The notes under the pieces are model-generated. The model did no database searches. It saw only the letters and a program-made list of their open reading frames with translations, and was not told the origin of the DNA. Shown in pieces: positions 22,845 to 31,192 of a stretch of DNA of 37,423 bases. Position 1 is the stretch's first letter; every line of letters starts with the position of its first letter. Origin of the DNA: Bacteroidales bacterium (GTDB lineage: Bacteria > Bacteroidota > Bacteroidia > Bacteroidales > P3); NCBI GenBank assembly GCA_017551765.1, contig JAFZKV010000061.1, positions 1-37,423 of the forward strand. Direction: 5' to 3'. Both the position numbers and the translations under genes were made by a program.

Positions 22845-23273
22845 ATGGGAAATAGGTTCAGAGAAAAGGTAGTGGAAGAGGGACTCGAGGAGCCTCAGGT
22901 GGTGGAGCCCGTAGAGGCCGAAGCTGCAGTCGTGCAGGAAACGCCCAAGGAGAACCATCGTGGCGACAAGGCGGCGCGCGGCATCGGACGGGTGCTGGGT
23001 GGCGATGTGCTGGCCGACAAGCTGGTGCTGAAGCAGATACCGCTGGTGCTGCTGTGCCTGTTCTATCTGCTGCTCATCGTGGGCAACCGCTACCGTGTGG
23101 AGAACTACAGCCGCGAGAAGGCCGCCACCGAGGAACGCATCAACTATCTGCGTGAACACCGCATACAGATGCAGAAGCAATATCAGCAGAGTGTGAAGAT
23201 GTCGCAGATAGCCGAGGACCTGAAAGAGACAGGGGTGGGCATCACCAGCGGCCCGCCGTATGAAATAGAGTAA
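22845..23273 (+). CDS. ftsL: FtsL-like cell division protein
   Basis: A 142-aa bitopic membrane protein. A charged, Glu/Val/Ala-rich cytoplasmic part (1-62) precedes one membrane helix (about residues 65-82, IPLVLLCLFYLLLIVG). A periplasmic coiled-coil (NYSREKAATEERINYLREHRIQMQKQY) follows. This is the layout and position of FtsL in Bacteroidales dcw clusters, where it links FtsQ and FtsI/FtsW in the divisome. Sequence similarity within FtsL is always low, so the call rests largely on context. It sits between rsmH (3 bases) and ftsI (21 bases). Confidence 0.8.
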   Translation: MGNRFREKVVEEGLEEPQVVEPVEAEAAVVQETPKENHRGDKAARGIGRVLGGDVLADKLVLKQIPLVLLCLFYLLLIVGNRYRVENYSREKAATEERINYLREHRIQMQKQYQQSVKMSQIAEDLKETGVGITSGPPYEIE

Positions 23274-23294
23274 GGGTTATAGGTAAGAGAAGAG

Positions 23295-25550
23295 ATGAAA
23301 GAAGAAAAGAAAGATAAAAGGATGACGCGCGGCATGACGGCGCTCTACCTGCTCCTGACGCTGGGGGTGGGGGTGGCCATCGTGGCCGGCATTATCAATA
23401 TACAATGGGTGCACGGCGACGAGTGGCGCGAGCGTGCCAAAAAGCGCGAGGCCGACCTGCGCACCGACCCCGCCCGCCGAGGCATCATCTACTCCAGCGA
23501 CGGCAAGATATTGGCCACTACGGTGACGGAGTGCGACCTCTATCTGGACCTCTTCAATGAGGTGGAGTATGACGAGTTCGGGCATGTAAAATATGATAGG
23601 AAAGGGGTTCCTGTGGAGAGTGGCCCGATTACTGACACCTGTTTTGCGCTTTATCTCGACAGCGTCTGCCGGATGCTGCATGATGCGCTGCCGTACCGTT
23701 CTGTCGAATACTATCGCGACCGTATTGCCTCTGAGCGCGCCAAGGACAAGCCGCGTCGTTGCTTCTTGGTGGAGCGCCATGTGCCCTACTCGGTGTGGAT
23801 GCAGATTGCCGCTATGCCGGGTTGGCGCCGCGGTGTGGTGAGACAGGTCGACGGGCAGAGTGTCATCCATCAGGAGCGTGCCCACATCTATGGCAATATG
23901 GCCAAGAACACCATAGGCTTCCAGAATCAGCGCGAAAGTATGACCTACACGGGTTTGGAGGGTGCCTATGACAGCATACTGCGAGGTCAGGATGGCCTCT
24001 TCAACTGTCGCCGCTTGACCAAGGGCATTTGGCTTCCAGACGAGCCGCACGGCACCAAGGAGGTGCCGCAACGGACGGACGAGGACCGTATTGACACCGT
24101 GGTGCTGCGCAACAAGATTGATGGCCGCAGCATCGTGAGCACCATCGATACCCGCTACCAGGATATTGCCGAGAGCTCGCTTCGCAAGGCATTGCGGCAA
24201 TATGGCGGTTCGGCTGGGTGCGCCATATTGATGGAGATGCAGACGGGTTATGTGCTGGCTTGTGTCAACCTGGCGGTGGATACGGCGGCGCACGACTATC
24301 TGGAAGTGCGCGACCGCAATGTGGCCGTCAGCGACGTCTACGAGCCTGGTTCCACCTTCAAGACGGTTATCCTCACCGCTATGCTTAACGACCCCGACGT
24401 GAAGATTGACACCGCCATGCAGCTCAAGTCGGGTTATAAGAACTTTGGTGGCAAATATGGAGAAATCAAGGATGACCACACATTGGCCGGTCGCGATTCG
24501 CTGAATGTGCGCGAGGTGATAGAGCAATCGTCCAATGTGGGCATGAGCGACTTGGGTTGGCGGCTTTACAGCGAGCGGCGCGATACGCTGCGTCATTTGG
24601 TGGAGCGCATGTTCCCCTATGAGAATTTGCATCCCGACGTGAAAGCGCGCGAATATAAATCTCGTATCAACAACCTTCATGCCTCCAACCGCGACTTCCT
24701 TAACTTCTGTTATGGCTACTCCACCCGTGTGTCGGCCCTGCAGCTGGTTACCTTCTACAATGCGCTGGGTGCCGAGGGGCGTATGGTGAAGCCGCAGTTC
24801 TGCAAAGGTGTCATGGATGGCGAGCGGTTGATAGAGAACAAACCGATTGTCCTCAACCCTCAGATGTGCAGCCGTGAGAGTGCCCGCATGATGAAGACGA
24901 TGCTCGAAGGAGTGGTCGAACACGGTACAGGTAATAATATAAAGAATACAACTTATGGTATAGCAGGCAAGACGGGTACTGCCGTGCACAGTTATGCCAA
25001 TGTGAAGCGCTACAATGCCTCTTTCTGCGGCTTCTTCCCCTCGGAAAATCCACGCTACACATGCCTTGTGGTGCTGCAGGACATCCCTTACTATGGTCGT
25101 CAGGCGGCATTGGTATTCAAGGCCATCAGCGACTGTGTGGTGGCGGTGGACAAGAAGCTGAGCAACGGAGCCGTGAAATCGGTGTGGCCTCGTTTGGAAG
25201 AGGACAGCGCGATGGCGCAGCAGCGTCCTGTGGTGGCGCGGGGTGACCAGAGCGAGATGCGTCGGCTGTACAAGTTGTTGAAGCAGTCCTTCCTGTCGGC
25301 CGACTCGGCGGCACGATGGGTGGTGTTTCAAGAAGCTACAGACAGTACGACAGCACAATATTACCCCTATGAGCCTGCCCACGGCCGCATACCCAACTGC
25401 TACGGTATGACCGCCAAGGATGCTGTGGAGTTGTTGCACACGATGGGTTATAGCGCCACGGTGAGCGGCTATGGCAAAGTGCTCTCGCAACTGCCCAAGG
25501 CTGGCACCAACGCCAAGCAGGGCACACGGGTGGAACTGACGCTTAGATAA
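23295..25550 (+). CDS. ftsI: Division-specific penicillin-binding protein (FtsI/PBP3 class) with PASTA domain
   Basis: A 751-aa class B transpeptidase that cross-links septal peptidoglycan. One N-terminal membrane helix (about 15-34), then the dimerisation domain starting at RRGIIYSSDGKILATT. The transpeptidase motifs are STFK (Ser353), SSN (412-414) and KTG (559-561). The C-terminal about 60 residues (IPNCYGMTAKDAVELLHTMGY) form a single PASTA domain, as is usual for Bacteroidota FtsI. It is the target of beta-lactams. It lies between ftsL and murE (9 bases) and looks complete. Confidence 0.95.
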   Translation: MKEEKKDKRMTRGMTALYLLLTLGVGVAIVAGIINIQWVHGDEWRERAKKREADLRTDPARRGIIYSSDGKILATTVTECDLYLDLFNEVEYDEFGHVKYDRKGVPVESGPITDTCFALYLDSVCRMLHDALPYRSVEYYRDRIASERAKDKPRRCFLVERHVPYSVWMQIAAMPGWRRGVVRQVDGQSVIHQERAHIYGNMAKNTIGFQNQRESMTYTGLEGAYDSILRGQDGLFNCRRLTKGIWLPDEPHGTKEVPQRTDEDRIDTVVLRNKIDGRSIVSTIDTRYQDIAESSLRKALRQYGGSAGCAILMEMQTGYVLACVNLAVDTAAHDYLEVRDRNVAVSDVYEPGSTFKTVILTAMLNDPDVKIDTAMQLKSGYKNFGGKYGEIKDDHTLAGRDSLNVREVIEQSSNVGMSDLGWRLYSERRDTLRHLVERMFPYENLHPDVKAREYKSRINNLHASNRDFLNFCYGYSTRVSALQLVTFYNALGAEGRMVKPQFCKGVMDGERLIENKPIVLNPQMCSRESARMMKTMLEGVVEHGTGNNIKNTTYGIAGKTGTAVHSYANVKRYNASFCGFFPSENPRYTCLVVLQDIPYYGRQAALVFKAISDCVVAVDKKLSNGAVKSVWPRLEEDSAMAQQRPVVARGDQSEMRRLYKLLKQSFLSADSAARWVVFQEATDSTTAQYYPYEPAHGRIPNCYGMTAKDAVELLHTMGYSATVSGYGKVLSQLPKAGTNAKQGTRVELTLR

Positions 25551-25559
25551 AAAGACAAC

Positions 25560-27011
25560 ATGAAACTGAAAGATATATTAAAAGGAATAGAGGTTCAGGT
25601 GACAGGGCCGGCGGAGCTGGAGGTCAAGGACATGCAGTTCGACTCTCGGCAGGTCACCGAAGGTACCCTCTTTGTGGCTCAACGTGGCACCAAGGTGGAT
25701 GGTCACCAATTCATTTCCGGTGCCATAGAAAAAGGTGCGGTGGCCATAGTGTGTGAGGAATTGCCGGAGAAGCTTGCCGAAGGAGTTTCCTACGTCAAGG
25801 TGCCCGACAGTAGTGAGGCTCTTGGGTTGATGGCGGCCAATTACTATGGCCACCCCTCCGAGCAGTTGAAGCTTATCGGTATTACCGGCACCAATGGAAA
25901 AACCACCACCGTTACCCTGTTGCACCGCATGTTCCGCATGCTGGGTCACCATGTGGGCCTTGTGTCGACCATTGTCAACAAGATAGACGAGGAGGAGTTG
26001 CCCACGGGCCATACCACACCCGACGCACTCGAGCTCAACCAACTGTTGCGTCGCATGGTGGATGCCGGATGTGAGTATTGCTTCATGGAGGTGAGCAGCC
26101 ACGCCGTGGTGCAGCACCGCATTGCCGGTGTGCGCTTTGCGGGGGCCATCTTCAGCAATATCACGCATGACCATCTGGATTTCCACAAGACGATGGCCAA
26201 CTATATCGCTGCCAAGAAGGGCTTCTTCGACGGCTTGCCTGAAGGTGCATGGGCGTTGGTGAACATTGACGACAAGAACGGCCGCGTCATGGTGCAGAAC
26301 ACCCGTGCCGAGGTACACACCTATGCTTTGCAGCATGCAGCCGACTTCCATTGCCGCTTAGTGGAGGACACTTTTGAAGGGATGCACCTCGACATCAACG
26401 GGCAGGCGCTCTGGTGCCGGCTGGTGGGGCGCTTCAATGCCTACAATCTCACTGCCATCTATGCTGCTGCAGTGCTTTGCGGTGCTGATCAGCAGGAGGT
26501 GCTGCGCTTGTTGAGCCTGCTGGAGGCGGCACCTGGCAGGTTCCAATATGTCAGTGGCCGTGGTATCACTGCCATTGTCGACTATGCCCACACTCCCGAT
26601 GCGTTGCAGAATGTGATTGCCACCATCGACGATATTCGTCGTCCCACACAGCTGCTTATCACGGTGGTGGGTTGTGGTGGCGACCGCGACCGCACCAAGC
26701 GCCCCGAGATGGCCAAGATAGCTGCCGAGGGCAGCGACAAGGTGGTGCTCACCAGCGACAATCCGCGCACCGAGAATCCCGACACCATCCTCGACGAGAT
26801 GGAGGCAGGACTCACAGCACAGCAACTGAGCCATGTGGTGCGCATCACCGACCGCCGCCAGGCCATCCGCACCGCCTGCATGATGGCCAAGGAGGGCGAC
26901 ATTGTGCTGGTGGCTGGCAAAGGCCACGAGAAGTACCAGGAGGTAAACGGTGTGCGCAACCACTTCGACGATGTGGAAGAACTTGAAAAAGAATTGAACG
27001 TTAAGAATTAA
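25560..27011 (+). CDS. murE: UDP-MurNAc-L-Ala-D-Glu--2,6-diaminopimelate ligase
   Basis: A 483-aa cytoplasmic Mur ligase adding the third stem-peptide residue. The N-terminal UDP-binding domain has DSRQVTEGTLFVA. The ATP P-loop is GTNGKTT (110-116). The central domain has MEVSSHAV and NITHDHLDFH, and the C-terminal domain has VDYAHTPDAL. DNPR (400-403) is the signature for meso-diaminopimelate, so Gram-negative-type peptidoglycan is expected. All catalytic motifs are present, unlike in the murD remnant further on. 5 bases separate it from mraY. Confidence 0.96.
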   Translation: MKLKDILKGIEVQVTGPAELEVKDMQFDSRQVTEGTLFVAQRGTKVDGHQFISGAIEKGAVAIVCEELPEKLAEGVSYVKVPDSSEALGLMAANYYGHPSEQLKLIGITGTNGKTTTVTLLHRMFRMLGHHVGLVSTIVNKIDEEELPTGHTTPDALELNQLLRRMVDAGCEYCFMEVSSHAVVQHRIAGVRFAGAIFSNITHDHLDFHKTMANYIAAKKGFFDGLPEGAWALVNIDDKNGRVMVQNTRAEVHTYALQHAADFHCRLVEDTFEGMHLDINGQALWCRLVGRFNAYNLTAIYAAAVLCGADQQEVLRLLSLLEAAPGRFQYVSGRGITAIVDYAHTPDALQNVIATIDDIRRPTQLLITVVGCGGDRDRTKRPEMAKIAAEGSDKVVLTSDNPRTENPDTILDEMEAGLTAQQLSHVVRITDRRQAIRTACMMAKEGDIVLVAGKGHEKYQEVNGVRNHFDDVEELEKELNVKN

Positions 27012-27016
27012 GAGAT

Positions 27017-28195
27017 ATGCTATATTATTTATTCGATTGGTTGGACAAGGCGATGGATTTCCCCGGAGCGGGTGTGTTTCAATACATCTCCTTCCGTTCG
27101 GCGGCCAGCATGGTAACTTCGTTGCTTATCATGTTGCTGCTGGGCAAGCCCTTCATCCGCTGGATGCAGAACAAGCTGGGTATGATGGACGAGGTGCGCA
27201 CCGAGTTGGGACTTGAGGGTGCCGAGCGCAAGGCCAAGACCCCTACAATGGGAGGCGTGCTGATACTCGCCGCCATCATCATTCCCACGTTGCTCTTTGC
27301 CAAGCTGGACAATATCTATGTGCAGATTATGCTGGGCACTACGTTGTGGATGGGCTTGGTGGGCTTCCTTGACGACTATTTGAAAAAGACACGCGGCAAG
27401 GCAGGTTTGCCCGGCAAGTATAAGGTGTTTGGCCAGGTGCTGCTGGGACTTGCTGTGGGCTTGCTCATCACATTCCACCCCGACATCACCGAGCCGATGA
27501 AGACCACCATCCCCTTTGTGAAAAACAATGAGTTCAACTATACATGGCTCGTCTCGTGGATGGGTCCGTGGGCCACCAAGTATGCGTGGGTGCTTTTCGT
27601 GCTGGTGGTGATATTCGTAGTGACGGCTGTCAGCAACGCCTCCAACCTCACCGATGGTATCGACGGCATCGCTACCGGAGTGGCGGCTGTCAACGGTGGT
27701 GCGCTGGCACTGCTGGCATGGGTGAGCGGCAACGTGATTATGGCTGGTTACCTGAACATTATGTATCTGCCCAATATCGGCGAGTTGGCCATCTTCAGTA
27801 CCGCCTTCGTGGGGGCTACGCTGGGCTTCCTGTGGTTCAACACGCACCCCGCCGAGATATTCATGGGCGACACCGGTTCGCTGGCCATCGGCGGCATCAT
27901 CGCCGTCTTTGCCATCCTCATCCGCAAGGAACTGCTGCTGCCGTTGCTGTGCGGCATCTATCTGATTGAGGATGTGTCGGTCATCATCCAGACAACGGGA
28001 TGCAAGCGCTACCGTCGTAAACATAAATTGCCTACGGGTGTGCCGGTGCCTATCGAGAAACGACCCTTCTTAATGTCGCCGCTGCATCATCACTATCAGA
28101 AGAAAGGCGTGGCCGAGGAGAAGGTGGTCATGCGCTTTGTCATCATTGCCATCTTGCTGGCAATATTCACCCTCTCGACATTGAAACTGAGATAA
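27017..28195 (+). CDS. mraY: Phospho-N-acetylmuramoyl-pentapeptide-transferase
   Basis: A 392-aa polytopic inner-membrane enzyme (about ten helices) transferring phospho-MurNAc-pentapeptide to undecaprenyl phosphate to make lipid I. Seen: KAKTPTMGGVLIL, the DD motif in FLDDYLKKTRGKAGLPGKYK, NASNLTDGIDGIATG, the catalytic-site MGDTGSLAIGG, and the cytoplasmic His cluster PLHHHYQKKG. It appears complete. A 37-base gap without any gene remnant follows before the MurD-derived frame. Confidence 0.96.
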   Translation: MLYYLFDWLDKAMDFPGAGVFQYISFRSAASMVTSLLIMLLLGKPFIRWMQNKLGMMDEVRTELGLEGAERKAKTPTMGGVLILAAIIIPTLLFAKLDNIYVQIMLGTTLWMGLVGFLDDYLKKTRGKAGLPGKYKVFGQVLLGLAVGLLITFHPDITEPMKTTIPFVKNNEFNYTWLVSWMGPWATKYAWVLFVLVVIFVVTAVSNASNLTDGIDGIATGVAAVNGGALALLAWVSGNVIMAGYLNIMYLPNIGELAIFSTAFVGATLGFLWFNTHPAEIFMGDTGSLAIGGIIAVFAILIRKELLLPLLCGIYLIEDVSVIIQTTGCKRYRRKHKLPTGVPVPIEKRPFLMSPLHHHYQKKGVAEEKVVMRFVIIAILLAIFTLSTLKLR

Positions 28196-28232
28196 CAACA
28201 ATACAAACTATAAACAGACACAGAATAACAAT

Positions 28233-28775
28233 ATGACTATTGAAACTTTGGCTTTGCAGGGTCGTGACAGGGTTCACACCGGATTGGCAGGACTTGACAC
28301 ACAACGGCTGAAAAGCATGCGCAATGTGGCTTTGCGCTCTTGCTTCAACCGTCTTGAAGATACGCGCTACCGTCTTGAGTTTGTGGCTCGTGTACGTGGA
28401 CGTGAGTATGTCAACGATGCTGCTTCGCGCACTATCAATGCTACGTGGTACACCCTTGAGAAGTTGCAGGGAGGTCTCATCTGGATAGCCGACGCCAACG
28501 ACCAAACGGCCGACTACAGTCGTCTGGTGCCGCCGGCGCTGCGCAAGGTGCGCATGTTGTTGGTGGTTGGCGATGCCGAGGACAGGATGCACCACACCTT
28601 CAAAGGCATTATCCCCACCATCGTGCGATGCTCCACGATGGCCGAGGCCTTGCAGCGCGCCTACCGCTACGAGTCGGAGGATGAGGTGAAGGTGCTCTAC
28701 TCGCCGGCTTGTTATAACGGCCACTCCACGATAACGCAGGGCGAGGTGTTTCGCCATGAGGTAAACGAATTATGA
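28233..28775 (+). CDS. MurD-derived C-terminal domain protein, catalytic domains missing
   Basis: A 180-aa frame occupies the murD position but matches only the C-terminal ligase domain of MurD, which is normally about 445 aa. The match runs from the domain linker (MTIETLALQGR) through YRLEFVARVRGREYVND to YSPACYNG. The UDP-binding and ATP-binding domains, including the P-loop, are absent. Key C-terminal residues are also changed: the usual NDSKATN is replaced by NDAASRTIN, losing the conserved Lys, and the block after SPAC is not the usual SFD..NF. The frame is nevertheless open, with codon use like its neighbours and an ATGA overlap with ftsW. It cannot act as a ligase. It is either a decaying pseudogene or a repurposed domain, and a functional murD should be elsewhere in the genome. 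Confidence 0.75.
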   Translation: MTIETLALQGRDRVHTGLAGLDTQRLKSMRNVALRSCFNRLEDTRYRLEFVARVRGREYVNDAASRTINATWYTLEKLQGGLIWIADANDQTADYSRLVPPALRKVRMLLVVGDAEDRMHHTFKGIIPTIVRCSTMAEALQRAYRYESEDEVKVLYSPACYNGHSTITQGEVFRHEVNEL

Positions 28776-29971
28776 AAACAGGCAAGATATTCAGGGGAGA
28801 CAAGGTAATCTGGGTGGTGTTCCTGCTGCTCAGCATCATCTCGCTTGTGGAGGTCTACAGTTCCATCGGCCTCTATGCCTATTCGCTCCCGGGTACCCAT
28901 CCCACCGGCCTCTTCCTCAAGCATTTTGCCATTGTGGTGGCCACCTATGTCGCCATCATCTTCATCTCGCGTGTCAACTACCGCTTCTTCTCGCGCTTCG
29001 CCATGTTAGGCTATTGGATTGCGTTGGTGTTGCTTGTGGTGGCTTTGGCATTCGGCCGATGGATCAGAATTCCCGTCATAGGACAGTTCCAGCCTTCGGA
29101 GATTGCCAAGATAGTGTTGATTGTCTTCGTGGCCCGCATGTTGGCATTGAAGAAGGAGCATGTTGGCGAAATCGGTACCTTCTTGCAACTGATGATTTAC
29201 ACGGTGCTTGTGGTTGTGTTGGTGTTTCCGGCCAACTTCTCCACGGCGGCGTTGATATTCCTGGCGTGTTATATCATGATGCTTCTTGGTGGTGTCAACC
29301 GAAAATATTGGTGGCGCCTGTTGCTGATAGGCTTGGTGGCGGTGATTGCCTTCCTGGCCGTCAGCTATTACCGCTATGAGCGTTCATTGTCCACAGGTCA
29401 GGTTCAAGAGCAGGTGTTTGAGCGTCAAGACACTTGGGGACACCGAGTTTATTCTTGGATTAACCCGCAACCCGACGAACTGACACAGGAGAATATGGCG
29501 CGTATGGCCATCGCCCGTGGAGGCGTGCTGGGTGTCGGCATCGGCAACACGGTGCATGCACGATTGATGACACAGGCTCACAACGACTTCATCTATGCAG
29601 TCATCATAGAGGAAATGGGTATCGTCGGCGGCATCGTGGTCTTTTTGCTCTATAGCATCCTTTATTTCCGTTGCATACGCCTGGCGTGGCGCTGCAAGGG
29701 GCGCTTCGGAGCCCTCACGGTGGCAGGTATGGGAACGGTCATCTACCTGCAGGCATTGGTGAATATGTGTGTGGCTGTAGGAGTGCTGCCCGTGACGGGA
29801 CAGACGTTGCCGTTCATCAGCTATGGCGGTACGGCCTACCTCTTTATGGGGTGTGGTTTGGGTATCATTCAGTCGGTGGCTGCCGACGTCTATGGAAAAG
29901 AATCCGAGGAGGTTACTATTGATAAAGAAAAGGTGAATAAAGATAATAATGTGTCCGACTCAACACCGTGA
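28772..29971 (+). CDS. ftsW: Septal peptidoglycan glycosyltransferase FtsW
   Basis: A 399-aa SEDS-family polymerase with about ten membrane helices that polymerises lipid II at the septum together with FtsI. Seen: RWIRIPVIGQFQPSEIAKIV, the catalytic Asp272 in QAHNDFIYAVIIEEMG, and TGQTLPFISYGGTAYL. The start overlaps the MurD-derived frame (ATGA). The last residues (VSDSTP) and the stop lie inside array D, so the repeat array supplies the C-terminus. Otherwise normal length. Confidence 0.95.
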   Translation: MKTGKIFRGDKVIWVVFLLLSIISLVEVYSSIGLYAYSLPGTHPTGLFLKHFAIVVATYVAIIFISRVNYRFFSRFAMLGYWIALVLLVVALAFGRWIRIPVIGQFQPSEIAKIVLIVFVARMLALKKEHVGEIGTFLQLMIYTVLVVVLVFPANFSTAALIFLACYIMMLLGGVNRKYWWRLLLIGLVAVIAFLAVSYYRYERSLSTGQVQEQVFERQDTWGHRVYSWINPQPDELTQENMARMAIARGGVLGVGIGNTVHARLMTQAHNDFIYAVIIEEMGIVGGIVVFLLYSILYFRCIRLAWRCKGRFGALTVAGMGTVIYLQALVNMCVAVGVLPVTGQTLPFISYGGTAYLFMGCGLGIIQSVAADVYGKESEEVTIDKEKVNKDNNVSDSTP

Positions 29972-30047
29972 TTTGTCCGACTCATCACCGTCTTTAGTCG
30001 GACATCAGTCGGACAAAAGTCGGAGATGGGTCGGAGGTGAGTCGGAG
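29953..30047. repeat. Palindromic 11-bp array D (GTCCGACT family) overlapping the ftsW stop
   Basis: Forward cores start at 29954 and 29976 (TCCGACT), with degenerate cores (ACCGTGA, ACCGTCT) in register at 29965 and 29987. Reverse cores (AGTCGGA/GGTCGGA) start at 29996, 30007, 30018, 30029 and 30040, all 11 bp apart. The axis is at 29994.5 with a 2-base centre, the same geometry as array B. The ftsW stop (TGA, 29969-29971) is within the degenerate unit at 29965. murG begins at 30086. Confidence 0.93.
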
Positions 30048-30085
30048 ATGAATGGGTTAAATGACAGAAAAAATAAGATAAGAAT

Positions 30086-31192
30086 ATGAAAGCAATTGTT
30101 AGTGGAGGAGGATCAGGTGGTCACATATTTCCGGCGGTGGCAATAGCCAATGCTATCAAGAAGCGATGGAGCGATGCCGAGATACTCTTCGTAGGTGCCG
30201 AGGGACGCATGGAGATGGAGAAGGTGCCGGCGGCAGGGTATGAAATCAAAGGGCTGCCCATCGCGGGTTTGCAGCGCAAACTGACGCCTGCCAATATTGT
30301 GAAGAACCTGCAACTGCCGTTCCGTATGCTGAAAAGCCGTAGGATGGTGAAGCAAATATTGCTTGATTTCCAACCTGATGTGGTGGTTGGTGTCGGTGGT
30401 TTTGCCAGCGAGCCCACCCTCAAGGCTGCCGCCAAGATGGGATACAAGACGCTGCTGCAGGAACAGAACTCCTATGCCGGTTTGACCAACAAGCTGTTGG
30501 CCCGTGACGCACAGGTGATTTGTGTGGCTTACGACGGCATGGAGCGCTTCTTCCCGAAGGAGAAGATTGTCTTCACCGGCAACCCTGTGCGTGCTGACAT
30601 TGAGAATATTGCGGTTACATCGGCTGAAGGTCGCGCCCATTTCGGTCTCAACGCTGAAGGGCCTGTGCTGCTCTCGGTGGGTGGCAGCCTCGGTGCGAGG
30701 ACTATCAACCAGATGATAATCAATCATCTTCATTTCTTTAAGGAAAAGAAGATACAACTGTTGTGGCAGACGGGCCGTTGGATGTATGACGAGGCGGTGC
30801 GTGCCGTCAATGCCGCCGGCGTGGGCGAGTGGGTGAAGGTGCATCAGTTCATCAGCCGCATGGATATGGCCTATGCTGCCGCCGATGTGGTTATCTCGCG
30901 TGCCGGCGCCATAGCTATCAGTGAGTTGTGCCTCGTGGGCAAGCCCGTGGTGCTCATTCCGTCGCCCAATGTGGCCGAGGACCATCAAACCAAGAACGCG
31001 TTGGCTTTGGTTGACCGTGGCGCTGCATTGATGGTGCGCGACGTGGATTGCGACAACCAATGCCTGCCGCGCGTGCTCGAACTGTTCGAGAGTGCCGACA
31101 AGCGCGAGGCGATGAGTGCCGCCATCAAGGGTATGGCAGCCCGCGGTGCTGCCGACAAGATTGTTGACCAGATAGAGAAAATATTGAAATGA
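30086..31192 (+). CDS. murG: UDP-GlcNAc--lipid I N-acetylglucosaminyltransferase
   Basis: A 368-aa peripheral membrane GT-B enzyme that converts lipid I to lipid II. Seen: the N-terminal G-loop SGGGSGGHIFPAVAIA, GVGGFASEPTLKAA, QEQNSYAGLTNKLLA, FTGNPVRADI, the second G-loop SVGGSLGARTINQM, the UDP-GlcNAc site SRAGAIAISELCLVGKPVVLIPSP and AEDHQTKNA. It has 114 bases upstream, unusually long for this cluster, holding array D. The stop overlaps murC (ATGA). Confidence 0.96.
   Translation: MKAIVSGGGSGGHIFPAVAIANAIKKRWSDAEILFVGAEGRMEMEKVPAAGYEIKGLPIAGLQRKLTPANIVKNLQLPFRMLKSRRMVKQILLDFQPDVVVGVGGFASEPTLKAAAKMGYKTLLQEQNSYAGLTNKLLARDAQVICVAYDGMERFFPKEKIVFTGNPVRADIENIAVTSAEGRAHFGLNAEGPVLLSVGGSLGARTINQMIINHLHFFKEKKIQLLWQTGRWMYDEAVRAVNAAGVGEWVKVHQFISRMDMAYAAADVVISRAGAIAISELCLVGKPVVLIPSPNVAEDHQTKNALALVDRGAALMVRDVDCDNQCLPRVLELFESADKREAMSAAIKGMAARGAADKIVDQIEKILK

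Noticed and set aside
23277-25490. Long antisense frames opposite ftsI (also opposite ftsA, ftsZ and the cargo genes, e.g. 34887-36395, 33325-34785, 15221-16480)
   Set aside because: Same reasoning: shadows of strong genes, no motifs, no promoters.
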